A stretch of 64,000 nt of DNA from Choricystis sp. odSpoLacu1 (taxonomy: Eukaryota > Chlorophyta > Trebouxiophyceae): contig OY253656.1 of the NCBI GenBank assembly GCA_958009055.1, positions 496,001 to 560,000 of the forward strand, in the 5' to 3' direction. The position numbers were made by a program, and so were the translations under genes. The notes beneath the pieces are model-generated. The model saw only the letters and a list, made by a program, of their open reading frames with translations, was not told the origin of the DNA and made no database searches. Below, piece by piece: positions 21,248 through 32,031 of the stretch. The first letter of the stretch is position 1; each line of letters opens with the position of its first letter.

Positions 21248-22378
21248 ATGGGCTGTTTCGCCACCTCTGCCGCGGGCGCACGCGTCCTGTACTTTACTCT
21301 GTTTGCAGTGTCCACGCTCATCTCATGGTTACTGCACGACTACGGTGGACACGTCCTCGCCCTCGGCGGCCCCTCTAAATCCGCGTGCGCGGGCGCCGCT
21401 GACGTGGTCGCCTGCGCAGCAGCCGGCGCCCCCCTGCGCGTCGCGTTCGGCACAACCCTGTTCTTCGCAGCACACGCCCTGGCCTTGCTGTGCGTCACGC
21501 GTTCCTCAGACCCGCGTCATGTCTTTCACGTCGCCTGCCCCCTCGCCCAGTGGACCGCCTGGGCCGCCCTCGTAGTCGCAGGCTTCTTCCTGCCTGGCCA
21601 CGCGGTCGTTGGGTGGGGGCATGCCGCACGTGCGTTGGGCGGGGTGTACCTTTTTTCCCCCCTGCTTGTGGTCGAAGCCCTTTTCGCGATCAACTCTCTT
21701 TTGATCGACCGTGAGGACGCCCCCTGGAGCGCGCCCCTGTTGATCACGTCCACCGCTGCCCTGTACATCGGTTCCGCCATCGCGCTCGGCTTCATTGGCG
21801 CAGCGTACGCCCCCGCCAAGGGTGGGTGCGGCGCGAGCGGGGGCGTGATTGCGACAGCTGTCCTCTTCATCCTCGCCGCCACCTGCCTGTCCATCACGCC
21901 CCAGAGGCCACCGTCGGCGGGCCTGTTCACCGCGGCGGGTGTGTCGGCCTACATTACTTGCTTGGTGTGGACTGCGCTGGCGGCGCGGCCAGCGGGTGCG
22001 CACTGCCCGCCGCCCGGCGGCGCGTCGACAGCCCTGCGCGCGGTGTCGATCGTCATCACGTTGCTGATCTTGGCGTATGTGTCACTGACGCCTAAATCGT
22101 CGTTGGGGGCTCTTGAGATGGCGGAAGGTGGTGGATCGACCAGCGACGATGACGAGAAAGACGCGGTGCGGCCTGATTTCTTTCACGCGGTTTTTGCAAT
22201 CGGCGCCGCTTATGTGGCGATGTTGTTCACGAAATGGGAGGCGACGCCGACGGCTGCAGCCGCTGCGTCCGGTGGGGCAGGGTTTGGCGTTCCGGTGGCC
22301 ACGCTGGTGGTGACGGGGTGCGTTTACTGTTTTGCCATGGTGGCGCCGGCCCTGTTCCCCGACCGAGACTTTTCGTAG
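21248..22378 (+). CDS. Serine incorporator (SERINC/TDE1 family) membrane protein
   Basis: An intronless gene coding about 376 aa. The N-terminus MGCFATSAAGARVLYF begins a chain of about ten hydrophobic helices. SERINC landmarks are the RVLYFTLFAVSTLISWLLHD first helix, a conserved acidic linker (GSTSDDDEKDAV) before the last helices, FFHAVFAIGAAYVAMLFTKW, and a terminal aromatic/Pro segment. Family members sit in the plasma membrane or endomembranes and are linked to serine-containing lipids. The frame ends in TAG followed by a GA repeat, showing that TAG is a normal stop in this genome. Confidence 0.92.
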   Translation: MGCFATSAAGARVLYFTLFAVSTLISWLLHDYGGHVLALGGPSKSACAGAADVVACAAAGAPLRVAFGTTLFFAAHALALLCVTRSSDPRHVFHVACPLAQWTAWAALVVAGFFLPGHAVVGWGHAARALGGVYLFSPLLVVEALFAINSLLIDREDAPWSAPLLITSTAALYIGSAIALGFIGAAYAPAKGGCGASGGVIATAVLFILAATCLSITPQRPPSAGLFTAAGVSAYITCLVWTALAARPAGAHCPPPGGASTALRAVSIVITLLILAYVSLTPKSSLGALEMAEGGGSTSDDDEKDAVRPDFFHAVFAIGAAYVAMLFTKWEATPTAAAAASGGAGFGVPVATLVVTGCVYCFAMVAPALFPDRDFS

Positions 22379-22615
22379 AGTGAGAGAGAGAAGAGAGAGA
22401 TAATTGTGAAGCCAACAGACTGTCGGAGAGGTGTCATAGCATGGGGCGTGGTGGCGGCAGCAGTTGGCGGCGGTGGCGGCAACAGAGAAAGGTTGTTCGA
22501 TTTTTTGCTCACATCTGACGGTTTTTCTTTGGGCCCGCGGCCCCACACCGCGCGCCCGGCGCACGTTTTGACTCTGGACGTGAGCACACACACACAGAAT
22601 CCTCCTTCACACACC

Positions 22616-25600
22616 ATGGCCAACAACGCCCTCCCTGGCTGGGGCGGCGCCCCGCCGCTGCGCCCGCCCGCCGGGACGGCTGGCGCCCCCATCCTGCTCT
22701 CCTCCGACTCGGACGGCGACACGCCCGCCCGCCCTGGGGCCTCCACCCGCGTCGTTTTGTCTGATGACGACACCCCCGCACCGTCGGCCGCGGCCGCCGC
22801 CAAGGCCGACGCATTGGCCGCGGACTTGGCGTCCCTCGCTGTCCGCCCCCCGCCCGCCTCCTCTTCGCCCGCCACGCCTGCAGGCCAGGTGGTGCCTGTG
22901 CCGGCAGTGGCGGGGGAGGCACAGGCGTTGCATTCGACTGACACGCCGCCGCCAACCGACGCGCCCGATGGCCCGCCCCTCATCGCCGGCCCCCGCGGCG
23001 AGTTCCTGCTCGACGGCCGCGTCACCGCCCGCCTGTACCCCCACCAACGTGAAGGCGTCGCCTGGCTGGCTGGCTGCCTGGTCACCGGGCGGGGCGGCAT
23101 CCTCGCAGACGAAATGGGGCTCGGCAAAACGCTGCAAGTCGCGGCCGCGGTGCGCGGCGCCCTGGACTCTGGCCTCGCGCGCCGCGTGCTGGTGGTGGCC
23201 CCCAAAACGTTGTTGGGGCAGTGGGCGGCCGAGTTGGCTGTTGTGGGGTTGGGATCGATGACACACGAGTATCTGTCGTCCGTCCCATCCGAGCGGGCGG
23301 CCGCGCTGGCGGCGGTGGGGCCGCCGACCGGCGCGGGCGTCCTGTTGACGACGTACGGCATGGTGCAGCATAACTTTGAGGCGTTGGCAGGTGGTGGAGG
23401 CGGTGGCGGCAGCGCGCCCGGCACCCCACAACAACCGTCTCTGTGGGACGTCGCGTTTTTCGACGAGGGGCACAAACTGAAGAACGTAAAGACGCTGCAA
23501 GCCCGCAACGCGCGCGCCCTGCCGTGCCGCGTCAAAGTGTTGCTGACGGGGACGCCCGTGCAGAATGAACTGGAGGAGCTGCACGCGCTGCTGGACTTGG
23601 CGGCGCCGGGGCTGCTGGGCACAGCCGCTAACTTCCGCGATGAGTTTGCTCGCCGCATAGCGCGCGGCACGGATCGTGCTGCATCCGAACTGGAGCGCGC
23701 GGAAGGCGCGGGCGCCGCGGTGGAGCTGAGGCGGCGGATCGCGCCCGCGTTTTTGAGGCGCGAAAAGGAGAGTGCGCTCAAGCCTGCGCCAAGTGCGTCG
23801 GTTGGCGGACCATCGGGTGCCGTCACCACTGGCAGCGAGCCCACACCCTCGTCGGGGCCGCCCGCCCTGGGCACAAAAACCGACCTCGTCGTCTGGCTGA
23901 CGCTGCAACCCACGCAGCGCGAATTGTACGCCGCGTTCCTGCGGTCAGATGCTGTGCGCGCCGCCCTCAACAAAACATCGTCCCCGCTGGCAGCCATCAC
24001 CATATTAAAGAAGGTGTGCGACCACCCTGGTCTGCTGACGGAGCGGGCGGCAGCGGCTGCTGCCGCAGGCGCGCGGCGGCGGGGGGATGAGGAGGAGGAA
24101 GAGGGTGACGACGACGACGATGACGACCCTGAGTCTCAACCTGGAGACGACGGCGCGACGTCGACAGCGGGGGCAAAGGGCGGCCGCCGCCGAGCCACGC
24201 CGGCCGCGTCGTCTTCATCTGCGCCGTCGACCGCCCCCGCCGCTGACAATGAAACGTGGCTCGACCGCGCGCACGCCGCGATCGAGGCCCGCCTGCTGGC
24301 CCAGATCCAGGAGCGTGGCGCCGACGCGTCTGCCAAGACGGCCTTTGCGCCCGCCCTGGTGGCCCGCCTGGTGGCGCAGGGGCATCGCTGCCTCCTGTTT
24401 TCGCAGTCGCGAGCCATGCTCGACATCCTGCAGGCAGATATCCAAGGCGGCCGCGGCCTCACCGTCTCCCGCATCGACGGCACCATGGCCTCCGCTGCCG
24501 ATCGTGCCGCCACTGTGGCTGCCTTCCAACGCCCCGACGGCGCCCAAGTGTTGCTGCTGTCGACGGGGGTGGGGGGGCTGGGGTTGACCCTCACTTCCGC
24601 GACGTGTGTCATTTTGGTCGACCCCTCCTGGAACCCGGCCGCCGACTCCCAGGCCATCGACCGCGCCTACCGCATTGGGCAGACGCAAGATGTCGTCGTG
24701 TACCGCCTCATCTCGGCGGGCACGGTGGAGGAGAAGGTGAGGGAGGGTGGTGTGTGTGTGTGAGAGAGAGCGCGCGCGCGCACGAAACAAAACGCACCGA
24801 CCCTCCCACCCACCCACCACCCCAGATCTACCGCAAACAAGTATTCAAGGAGGGCCTGTCCCGCGCCCCCCTGAAGCCCGGGCAAGCGTGGCGCTATTTT
24901 TCGTCCAGCGAACTCACCGACCTGTTTTCTCTGGATGAAGCCGCGATGTCCCGCTCCGCGACGGCGGACGCTCTGGAGGCCGCCCACCCGGGCGCCGCCA
25001 ACGCGGCCGCCCGCGCATCGTGGGGCGACCTCATTGGGCTGCCCGGCGTCGTGGGCGTGAGTGACCATGGCTTGTTGTACTCGAGGGATGGTGAGGGGCG
25101 CGTCGCGCGGCACGTGCCGCCCGCGCCGCCCGCGCCCAAGCCGCCAGCCGGCCCGGCGACAGGGCGGGGGCGCGGGCGGGGTGCGTCCTCGTCCTCAACC
25201 AGCGCCTGGCCGCCGTGGCCGGCGGGCGCGACGCCAAAGCCGCCCCAACGCCCCGTGTCGGCGGCGGTTGCAGGGCGCGGGCGCGGCAGCCGCGGCGGCG
25301 GTTCGACTGGCCGCGGCAGGGGGCGCCGCCCTCAACGCGCGGAGGACGTTATCGTGGATGCGGCCGCCAACGTGTTGGGCGGCCTGTTGGGCCGCGCGTT
25401 CCGGTGGGGCGCGCGCGTGCTCAGCCCGAATAACGAGGCGCAGGCGTCGGCGCCCCCGCCGCCGCAGCGTGCAGACGGCGGGTGGGGCGTCGGCGCCGAC
25501 GGAGACTGGGATGGTGCGGCTGCCTACGCGCCGCCGCCGCCTCCGCCGCCACCGCCCGCCACCGCAGCAGAGTTGCGGGCGACGTGTGCACGGATGGAGC

Positions 25601-25995
25601 AACTCCTTGCCGACGTCTCTCTGCGCCTGCCCGACGGCGGGGCTGCCGCGCGGCGCAAGCTGGAGGAAGCGAGGGCCGCACTGGCCGCGCTGGAGGGCAG
25701 GGGAGCAGGGTTCAGTGGGACCGCGCCGTCGTGGGCGAGTGGGGCGGCGCCGCCGGGCGCGTTTCGGGGGTGGAGAGCTAGTGTGAAAAAAAAGCTTTTA
25801 GTGACAGAAAAAAACCTCGGTTTTCGCGGCCCATGGCGGCTCCTGGCTGCCCCTGCCTCCTCGCCCGCCGCCTGGCGTGTCGACGGTGGCCAGCCACCCA
25901 CACAACCGCCTGGCGACGACTCTCGGCGGTGGCGGCGGCCGCGAATGCGGCAACAGCCGACGTCGTCGTCGTGGGCGGCGGCGCAGCCGGCTTGA
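22616..25995 (+). CDS. CHR24: SNF2-family DNA translocase, CHR24/ERCC6L (PICH)-like
   Basis: ATP-driven DNA translocase. Exons are 22616-24736 and 24826-about 25786 (or 25995). An acidic, Ser/Asp-rich N-terminus precedes motif I (DEMGLGKTLQ), DEGH (motif II), LTGTPVQN (III), and the helicase C lobe with LLFSQSR, STGVGGLGLTLTSA and QAIDRAYRIGQ. After the intron comes the CHR24/ERCC6L-type tail IYRKQVFKEGL, RYFSSSELTDLFSL and VGVSDHGLLYSR. An Arg/Gly region and a short coiled coil end the protein. The reading frame shows no stop before the next gene's ATG and runs to 25995. Dropping one G at about 25765-25769 would give a stop at 25786, where composition turns A-rich. Confidence 0.9.
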
Positions 25996-27254
25996 CGGCC
26001 GCCATCTTTGCCGGCACGCGCACCGGGGGCACCGCCCGCGTCATCGTGCTGGAGCGCAACGCCGTGTGTGGGCGCAAGATACTCGTGAGCGGAGGCGGCC
26101 GCTGCAACGTCCTGCCGTCGGCCGCTGTCGACGCGAACGCTGATTTTTGGCCGGCGGGTGATCGACCCGCGTCGGTCGCTGCCATGCTGCGCGACTGGAC
26201 GCTAGCAGAATGCAGGCACTGGCTGGAGACGGACGTCGGCGTCGCGCTCACAGAAGAGGCGGGCACACTGAAACTGTTTCCCGTCACCAACGCGGCCACC
26301 ACCGTGCGCGACGCGCTGGAGGCGGCGGCGCGACGTGCAGGTGCCACCATTGTGCCCAACGCGCGCGTGATGGGGGTGGAGAAGGGCGAGGACGGGCGCT
26401 GGCTCGTGCGCCAGGAGACGGGGGCTGTTGTTTCAGCAGGCGCCGTTGTCCTGGCTGCTGGCGGCCTCTCTGCTCCCCGCCTCGGCACCACGGGCGACGG
26501 CCTGGACATTGCTCAGTCGCTTGGCCACACCCTGGACACCACCCACCCCGCGTTGACGCCGTTGCTGGGGGGTGCGCCAGGCGGGCACGCGCTGGCCGGC
26601 GTTTCACTGTCAACCGCCGTCCTCACCATCCACCCACGCGCGGGGCGCGGCAAACCGCGACCCACATCGCCACGGGGAGGGCTGCTGTTCACGCACCGCG
26701 GCTACTCTGGGCCGGCTGCCCTGGATGCGAGCGCCTGGATCGCGGCAGCAGCGGCCACGGGTGTGGACAAGGAAGAGTGGCCGTTTTTGACGGTCAACTG
26801 GACGGGCGCGCCTTCCTCGTCCTGGCAGGCCGTCTTTGCAGAGGCCAAGCGTCCGGATGGGGGGGGCAAGTCGCCGTTGCTGGCCACCGTGCTGAAAAGG
26901 GGGGGCATTCCTGCACGCCTGGCCGTCGCGCTGGTCGCGGACGCTGGCGTGTCTGCAGACACGCGCGCCGCAGACGCGCGCGCCAAAGACGTGTCAGCCC
27001 TCGTTACCGCTGCCACAGCGTACCGCATGCCCGTTACGGGCAGTGCAGGCTTTGTTCCGGCGGAGGTGACAGCCGGTGGTGTGCGCCTCGCAGAGGTCGC
27101 CCTCCCCTCGTGCGAAAGTAGGCTCGCCCCCCGCGTCTACGTGTGTGGCGAGCTGTTGGCGCCCTGTGGCAGGCTGGGCGGGTTCAACTTTTACTGGGCG
27201 TGGGTCAGTGGGCGGGCGGCGGGGCGGGCGGCGGGGGAGGCAGTGACGCAGTAA
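25833..27254 (+). CDS. HI0933/YhiN-family FAD-dependent oxidoreductase, organelle-targeted
   Basis: Single exon, about 473 aa. A basic, Trp/Arg/Ala-rich N-terminus of about 38 residues suggests plastid or mitochondrial import. The FAD-binding dinucleotide motif VVVGGGAAGLTAA follows, then the family hallmark GRKILVSGGGRCNV, a second nucleotide motif VLAAGGLSAPRLGTTGDG, the RGGLLFTHRGYSGPA block, and the C-terminal GELLAPCGRLGGFNF. This family occurs in bacteria and as a plant homologue (At5g39940 type). The physiological substrate is unsettled. A G8 run at about 26869-26876 stays in frame, a useful control for the frame breaks elsewhere. The upstream SNF2 frame overlaps its 5' end if read without correction. 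Confidence 0.92.
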   Translation: MAAPGCPCLLARRLACRRWPATHTTAWRRLSAVAAAANAATADVVVVGGGAAGLTAAIFAGTRTGGTARVIVLERNAVCGRKILVSGGGRCNVLPSAAVDANADFWPAGDRPASVAAMLRDWTLAECRHWLETDVGVALTEEAGTLKLFPVTNAATTVRDALEAAARRAGATIVPNARVMGVEKGEDGRWLVRQETGAVVSAGAVVLAAGGLSAPRLGTTGDGLDIAQSLGHTLDTTHPALTPLLGGAPGGHALAGVSLSTAVLTIHPRAGRGKPRPTSPRGGLLFTHRGYSGPAALDASAWIAAAAATGVDKEEWPFLTVNWTGAPSSSWQAVFAEAKRPDGGGKSPLLATVLKRGGIPARLAVALVADAGVSADTRAADARAKDVSALVTAATAYRMPVTGSAGFVPAEVTAGGVRLAEVALPSCESRLAPRVYVCGELLAPCGRLGGFNFYWAWVSGRAAGRAAGEAVTQ

Positions 27255-27412
27255 AAAAAGGGAAAAAAGAGCTCGCCTCAAAAACGTTTTTTTGGGGGTC
27301 GAGCTGACGAAAACACAAACGCGCCGGCGGTTGGCGACTCAAACCAGCTCTCTCGCCCCCGTCACCACCACCGACACTGTGTTCCGTCTCGTGCCTGCGC
27401 TCCCCAACCCCC

Positions 27413-28094
27413 ATGTCGGCCCTGCGCGCGCCCTGTGGCCGCGTCGCCGCGCCGCGCCGCGCGACGCCGATGTCCCGCGCCGCGCCCGCGCCCCGCCCTC
27501 GCGCCACCTTCCTCGCCGCTGCAGGGCGAAACATTGTGGTGGCGGTGGACGAGAGCGAGGTGAGGAGGGAAAAGGAGGTGGGGGGCCGCGTTTTTTGGTT
27601 TTCCACCCGCCGGCGACGTCGTCGCCCTCTTCTTTGCTGATACGTCCCCCCCTCCCACACAGGACGCCACGCGCGCCGTCGCGTGGACCGCCGACCACCT
27701 CTTCCGCGCCGGCGACACCCTCCACCTGCTGCACGTCGTGCCCAAGGCCGCCGTGCCGCCCCCGCGGTCGGGGGCGCTGTACTACGCGCCCCCACCGCCA
27801 CCGACGACAGAGGATGAACTGGCTGCCGCGGCTGCATCGTTCATTCGGGATCACTTCCTTGCTGCGGCAGAAGTGAGGGGCCTGCCCGCCGGCTCCGTCG
27901 CGGTGGACATCGTGCACGAGCGCGCGTGCGCGACCTCGGTGGCGGCCGCCATCACGCAGCACGCGGACGCGCTGGACGCGACCGCGGTCGTGTTGTTGGC
28001 GCACGGTCGGTCTCGCGTGCAGGAGCTGGTGTGGGGCAGTGTGAGTAAAGCCGTGACCGCGTCCACGACGCGGCCGGTGGTGCTGGTGCACTGA
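27413..28094 (+). CDS. Universal stress protein (UspA) domain protein, plastid-targeted
   Basis: Exons 27413-27559 and 27663-28094 joined in phase 0, about 192 aa. The first about 35 residues are Arg/Ala/Pro-rich (transit-like). The Usp fold begins with NIVVAVDESE, the first strand and ATP-loop Asp. It continues with the DATRAVAWTADHLF helix, LHLLHVV, and ends in the AVVLLAHGRSRVQELVWGSV region, which occupies the place of the G-x2-G-x9-G-S motif. The glycines of that nucleotide motif are only partly kept, so ATP binding is uncertain. The intron carries an imperfect GGCGAC/GTCGCC inverted repeat. Confidence 0.8.
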
Positions 28095-28420
28095 AAAAAC
28101 AGAGAGAAAAGCACCAGCACGTCTTGTCCACTCCACCTGGGGTCCCTCCACTCGAGAGAGAGAGAAAGAGAGAGAGAGAGTTTGGGGTGTTTTTGAGGAA
28201 GCACCCGTGTTGGGTTTTGGTGGTTGAAACGAAAAAACCGACGACGACAAACAAAACACGACCCCGTTTTTTGTCACCCCAATCTCCCCGCGCCCCGCCC
28301 TCCCCTCCCCTCGCCCCCTCGCCCCCCCCCAATGTGCACTCCACGACTGTCGACTGCACTGTAGCCGCGCTGCACGTCGCCCCGCACGCCAACCGACACC
28401 CCTCCGTGGCCAGAGCAACA
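28095..28420. other. Spacer with GA microsatellite
   Basis: 325 bp between two genes in tandem. It contains a purine microsatellite, (GA)n with interruptions, at about 28155-28180, an A/G-rich stretch and a C-rich leader just before the next gene. No gene is visible. Confidence 0.5.
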
Positions 28421-29356
28421 ATGCCGCCCGCCCGACCTGCCCCCGCCTCCGACCCGACCACCGCGCTCGCCACCCTGCGCCGCGACTTTGCGGCCTGGGT
28501 CGCCCGCGCCGACAAGAGTAACACTGCTACGTCAGACTGGGAGCATGCTGCGTCCGACTTTTTGAGGCACGCGGCCGCGATCCTGGCGGGCGCGCCGCCC
28601 CCCGCGGCCGCACGCGGGCGGCCGCGCCCAGCGCTGGCTCTCACGCCCGCCCGCTCTGCCCGCACCGTGCTCCTGATTCGGCACGCTCAAGCCCTGCACA
28701 ACGCGGGGGATGCGGTGGCGGTGGATCCATGGTTGACGGCGGCAGGACGCAAAGCTGCCGCGGCGCTGCGGCCGCACGCGGGCCGCGTCGATCTCGTTGT
28801 GGCCTCCCCCCTGGCCCGCGCCCTAGAGACGGCGGCCCTGGCGTTTGGCGACAAGGATGGGTTGCTGGCGTCGCCGTCGGCGGCGGCGTCGAGGCGGCGG
28901 GGGGCGGCGGCGCAGGCGGCGCCGCTTATGGTTTCACGCGGCGCGGGGAGGGCGGCGGTGAGGCCCAAGCCCGGCGTTGCCTACATCTGCCACCCCGACC
29001 TACTAGAGACTGACCTTGGCTTGCCGTCTGATCGCATCGGTCCCGGCACCGAGGCCGCGTTCCCCGGGTGGCAGCGCGTGCAGATTGCGGCCGACGCCGC
29101 GCCCCCCCCACCCGAGCCCGCTGCCTCGGTCGCCGCCCGCGCCGCCCGCTTCCTGGCCTGGCTGGCCACCCGCACCGAACCCCGCGTCGCAGTTGTCGCA
29201 CATGGTGGCCTGCTGGCAACCCTGCTCGCGCCGCACGGGCACGACCACGGCCCGCTCGCGGCTCCCGCGTTTCGCACGCCTTTTGCGCTGGCAGAAGCGC
29301 GCGCGTTTGTGGTGTGCGACTGGAATGGGGCGGTGGCGGTGAGCGAGTGGTGGTGA
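28421..29356 (+). CDS. Histidine phosphatase superfamily protein (phosphoglycerate mutase-like/SixA-like)
   Basis: Single exon, about 311 aa. The catalytic RHG motif appears as LLIRHAQALHN (His nucleophile in RHA). It is followed by LTAAGRKAAAALRPH, VVASPLARALETAALAF (second Arg), and a C-terminal VAVVAHGGLLATLL carrying the second active-site His. The roughly 85-residue N-terminal extension is helical and Ala-rich. A Gly/Arg/Ala-rich insertion lies between the two halves. The substrate is undetermined; plant relatives are annotated as phosphoglycerate mutase-like without evidence for glycolytic activity. Confidence 0.87.
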   Translation: MPPARPAPASDPTTALATLRRDFAAWVARADKSNTATSDWEHAASDFLRHAAAILAGAPPPAAARGRPRPALALTPARSARTVLLIRHAQALHNAGDAVAVDPWLTAAGRKAAAALRPHAGRVDLVVASPLARALETAALAFGDKDGLLASPSAAASRRRGAAAQAAPLMVSRGAGRAAVRPKPGVAYICHPDLLETDLGLPSDRIGPGTEAAFPGWQRVQIAADAAPPPPEPAASVAARAARFLAWLATRTEPRVAVVAHGGLLATLLAPHGHDHGPLAAPAFRTPFALAEARAFVVCDWNGAVAVSEWW

Positions 29357-29650
29357 GGGAATGAGTGTTGGGGGGGTGTTTAAGATGAATTCGAAGGGGG
29401 TTAAAAAAAAAAGCATGTTTGATTCGTTTGTGTTTTGACATGTTTTTTACATCAGTGAAACAAACCAAGAAGAGCGTTGTGTTTTTGTTGGAGCGTTGGC
29501 ATCGAGGCAGCGTGTGTCTGACTTTGAAGTCGTTACGTTTTGGAAAAAGTGTGTGAGGCGGGGGGCATCATGCGTTTTTGGTTTTTGTGTTTGCGGCGGG
29601 TCGTTATCTGTCTATCCACCACCACCGCGTCTCCCACTCTCCACCCCCAT
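29357..29650. other. Convergent 3' spacer
   Basis: 294 bp between convergent genes, clearly T/A-richer than the flanking coding sequence, with A10 and T runs. It probably contains both polyadenylation regions. No gene is visible. Confidence 0.5.
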
Positions 29651-31201
29651 TCACCGCCCGCGCATCTCGCGCACGGCAGCCGCCACGTTCGCCTTGTCCG
29701 CGGCCGCCGGCTCAAACACATACTTGATCAACGACTCGCGGATCGGCAGCAGGTCGGGAAACTCAGACTCGATGCGCGCGGTGTCCAGCAGGTTGTTGGA
29801 CCGGGGCGCCACAATCACCTTGGCCTGCTCCTCCACACTGAAGTTGGACCACTTGAGGTCGGGGTCGACGTACGACTTGTACAGCTCCATGATCTCGTTG
29901 TGCGAGATGGCGCCCGGGTTGGTGAAGTTCATCACCCCCGTCAACCCACGCCTCGCCATCTCCACCGACAGCGGCAGCAGTTCAGGCAGCACGGTCATGG
30001 AGTTGGGGATGTTGATGATCTTGTCATACTTCAGAATCTTGGCCACAAAGTTGCGCGGGTAGAGCAAGTCCCCCACGATCGGCATGCGCACGCGCAGGGT
30101 GAGTGCATTCGGGTACTCCTTGAGCAGCGACTCCACCAGGGCCTTGGTGTAGGAGTAGTACGACCCAGTGAAGTTGGGGGTGTCGCCCTCTTTGAACCCT
30201 TTGCCCGACCCCTCAGGAAAGTCTTTGTCGTAGTGGAAGATGCACCCCGTCGCGTACGTCGCCAGGTGGACGTCCGCCGTGTGGCAGACGTCGGCCAGGT
30301 TGAGCATGCCGATGACGTTGGAGCGGATGGTCTCGATCTGGTGGGGGTGGAGGGGTGGGTGGTTCAGTTTTTAATTTATTTATTTTTCGTTTCGTCGACG
30401 CAACAACCGACCCCCTCCTCTCTCCTTCTCCCTCTCTCTCTCACCTTGTGCGACTCGCACCAGTCAACGTTGGGGCGGCCCGTCAGGCCGGCTGCGTTGA
30501 GCACGTGCGTGGGTTTGAACTGTGGTGGGTGGGAGGGAGGGCAGGGTTGAGCGCCCGTCGACACCCCCGCCTGCTGCATCGCGCCTCTCTCGGCGCCACC
30601 ACCACCCCGCCTCGTTGACCCTCGGACCCGCCTCCCTCCCCCGCCCACACATGCACACACGCCCCGCCCCCCCCCCCACCCCCCCCTCACCCCACACTCA
30701 CCTTGTCAAAGTCGGCCAGAATGGCGGCCCTGTCCTCGAGGCGCGCGGACGCGTACTGCCACGTCGCGCCCTGGGCGGCCAGCAGGTCGCCCACGAGGCC
30801 GCCGATCCAGCCCGACTTGCCGAACACGAGGAAGCGCTGTGGGTGTGGGTTGGTGGGAGGGGGGGGGAGGTGTGAGCCAATGGGCGCGCCCGCGTCGCTC
30901 CGCTCGTCGGTCGCTCTGTTTTTTCAAACACGCCGTCCGCCGTAGCGTCGCCAGGGTGGGGGCACCCGCCGCGACACCCGGGCCAGGCGGTGCTTAGAAT
31001 CAGCCTCCATTTTTACCCCCGGGTCCGAGGGGGTGAAAGGGGGCGGGGAGGTGGGAAAGGGGCCGGGGGGAAGCGGAATGGTGTGCGCAGACGCCCGCCG
31101 CATCGCGCGCGGCGGGTGCCGCCTCGCCCCGGCCCCCGGCCACTGTGGGGCCGCCAACAGGAGGGGTGTATGCAACGTACCGGCTCAGACTTGGCCGACA
31201 T
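29651..31201 (-). CDS. UER1: UDP-4-keto-6-deoxyglucose 3,5-epimerase/4-reductase (UER1/NRS-ER)
   Basis: Makes UDP- and dTDP-L-rhamnose from the 4-keto-6-deoxy sugar nucleotide, using NADPH. Four exons: 31201-31181, 30836-30702, 30519-30445 and 30337-29651, totalling about 305 aa against about 300 for the Arabidopsis enzyme. Exon 1 codes only seven residues (MSAKSEP). Exon 2 starts with the Rossmann motif RFLVFGKSGWIGG. Exon 3 has HVLNAAGLTGRPNVDWCESH, and exon 4 the TYATGCIFHYD and GSYYSYTKALVE blocks with the catalytic Y-x3-K. All four junctions are GT-AG and preserve frame. It is head-to-head with the next gene, 225 bp between starts. Confidence 0.95.
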
Positions 31202-31426
31202 GGTGTGCGGGTGTGTGAGTGTGGGGGTTCCGAGAGCGCAGAGAGAGAGGCAGAGACAAAACGAACGTCGGGAGTGCAGCGCCGAGGAGAAACACCGAGG
31301 AGAAACTCACACACGCACGCCGCTTTCGCGAGTGTCTCTGCTCCCGCCTTCCCCACAGCTAGCACCGCGTGCGCGCACGCCAAACCTTGCACCAGCTGCA
31401 TCTGACCCCTGTCACCCACCACACCA

Positions 31427-31892
31427 ATGCGCGCCACCGCCCCCACCGCGCGCCGCCCCGCGACGCTGGCGCGCCGCACCGCCGCCCGGCCCGCGCCCGC
31501 CGCGCCCCGCGCCGAGGGGGGGCAGGTGAGTGTGTGGGAGGGAACATTGTGTGTGTGGTGTATGTGTGTGTGTGTGTGTGTTTGTAGTGTGGGAGATGGG
31601 GCGTCCAGTTTTCTGACGCACAAACACCCGACCTCTCTCTTCCCACCAGTCCACCCCTCCTCCTCCCTCCCCCCCCACCACGTGCGCCACCTGCGGCGTC
31701 CCCCTGGCCGACGCCCCCCGCGGCTGCGACGGTGACGGCCGCGTGGCGGGCGGCCTGGGGGCTGTGCTGTCTTTTTGGCCGATCAAAGCCTACCGCCCGT
31801 GCCCCGCGGCGGAAGCCGCAGGGCGCGCGTACACGCGCAAGGGCCAGTTCACGGATGAGATGCTGTTTGGCAGTCGGGGCACGAAGCAGTGA
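31427..31892 (+). CDS. Small plastid-targeted CxxC protein, conserved-looking, function unknown
   Basis: Exons 31427-31525 and 31650-31892 joined in phase 0, about 113 aa. Exon 1 is a textbook transit-like peptide (Arg/Ala/Thr/Pro, no acids). The mature part has a single CATCG zinc or disulphide motif followed by GGLGAVLSFWPIKAYRPCP and ends TRKGQFTDEMLFG. The aromatic-rich core and short acidic tail look like a small conserved plastid protein, but I cannot name the family. The intron contains a (TG)n run. Confidence 0.7.
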
Positions 31893-32031
31893 TTGAGTTT
31901 TGTGGGGCTTGATTTTTTGGGGCGCGGTGTGTAAAAGCGGCAGGAAAAGCGTCGGTTGGCGAACACAATCGAGAGAAAAGAGATAGACCTCCATTCCCTC
32001 CCCCCACGCCCCGGCCGAAACGCTCCCACAC

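Noticed and set aside
27205..28421. Long minus-strand frames opposite the universal stress protein gene
   Set aside because: They are Arg/Gly-rich antisense shadows of GC-rich coding sequence with no domain, while the plus strand has a clear Usp fold and intron.
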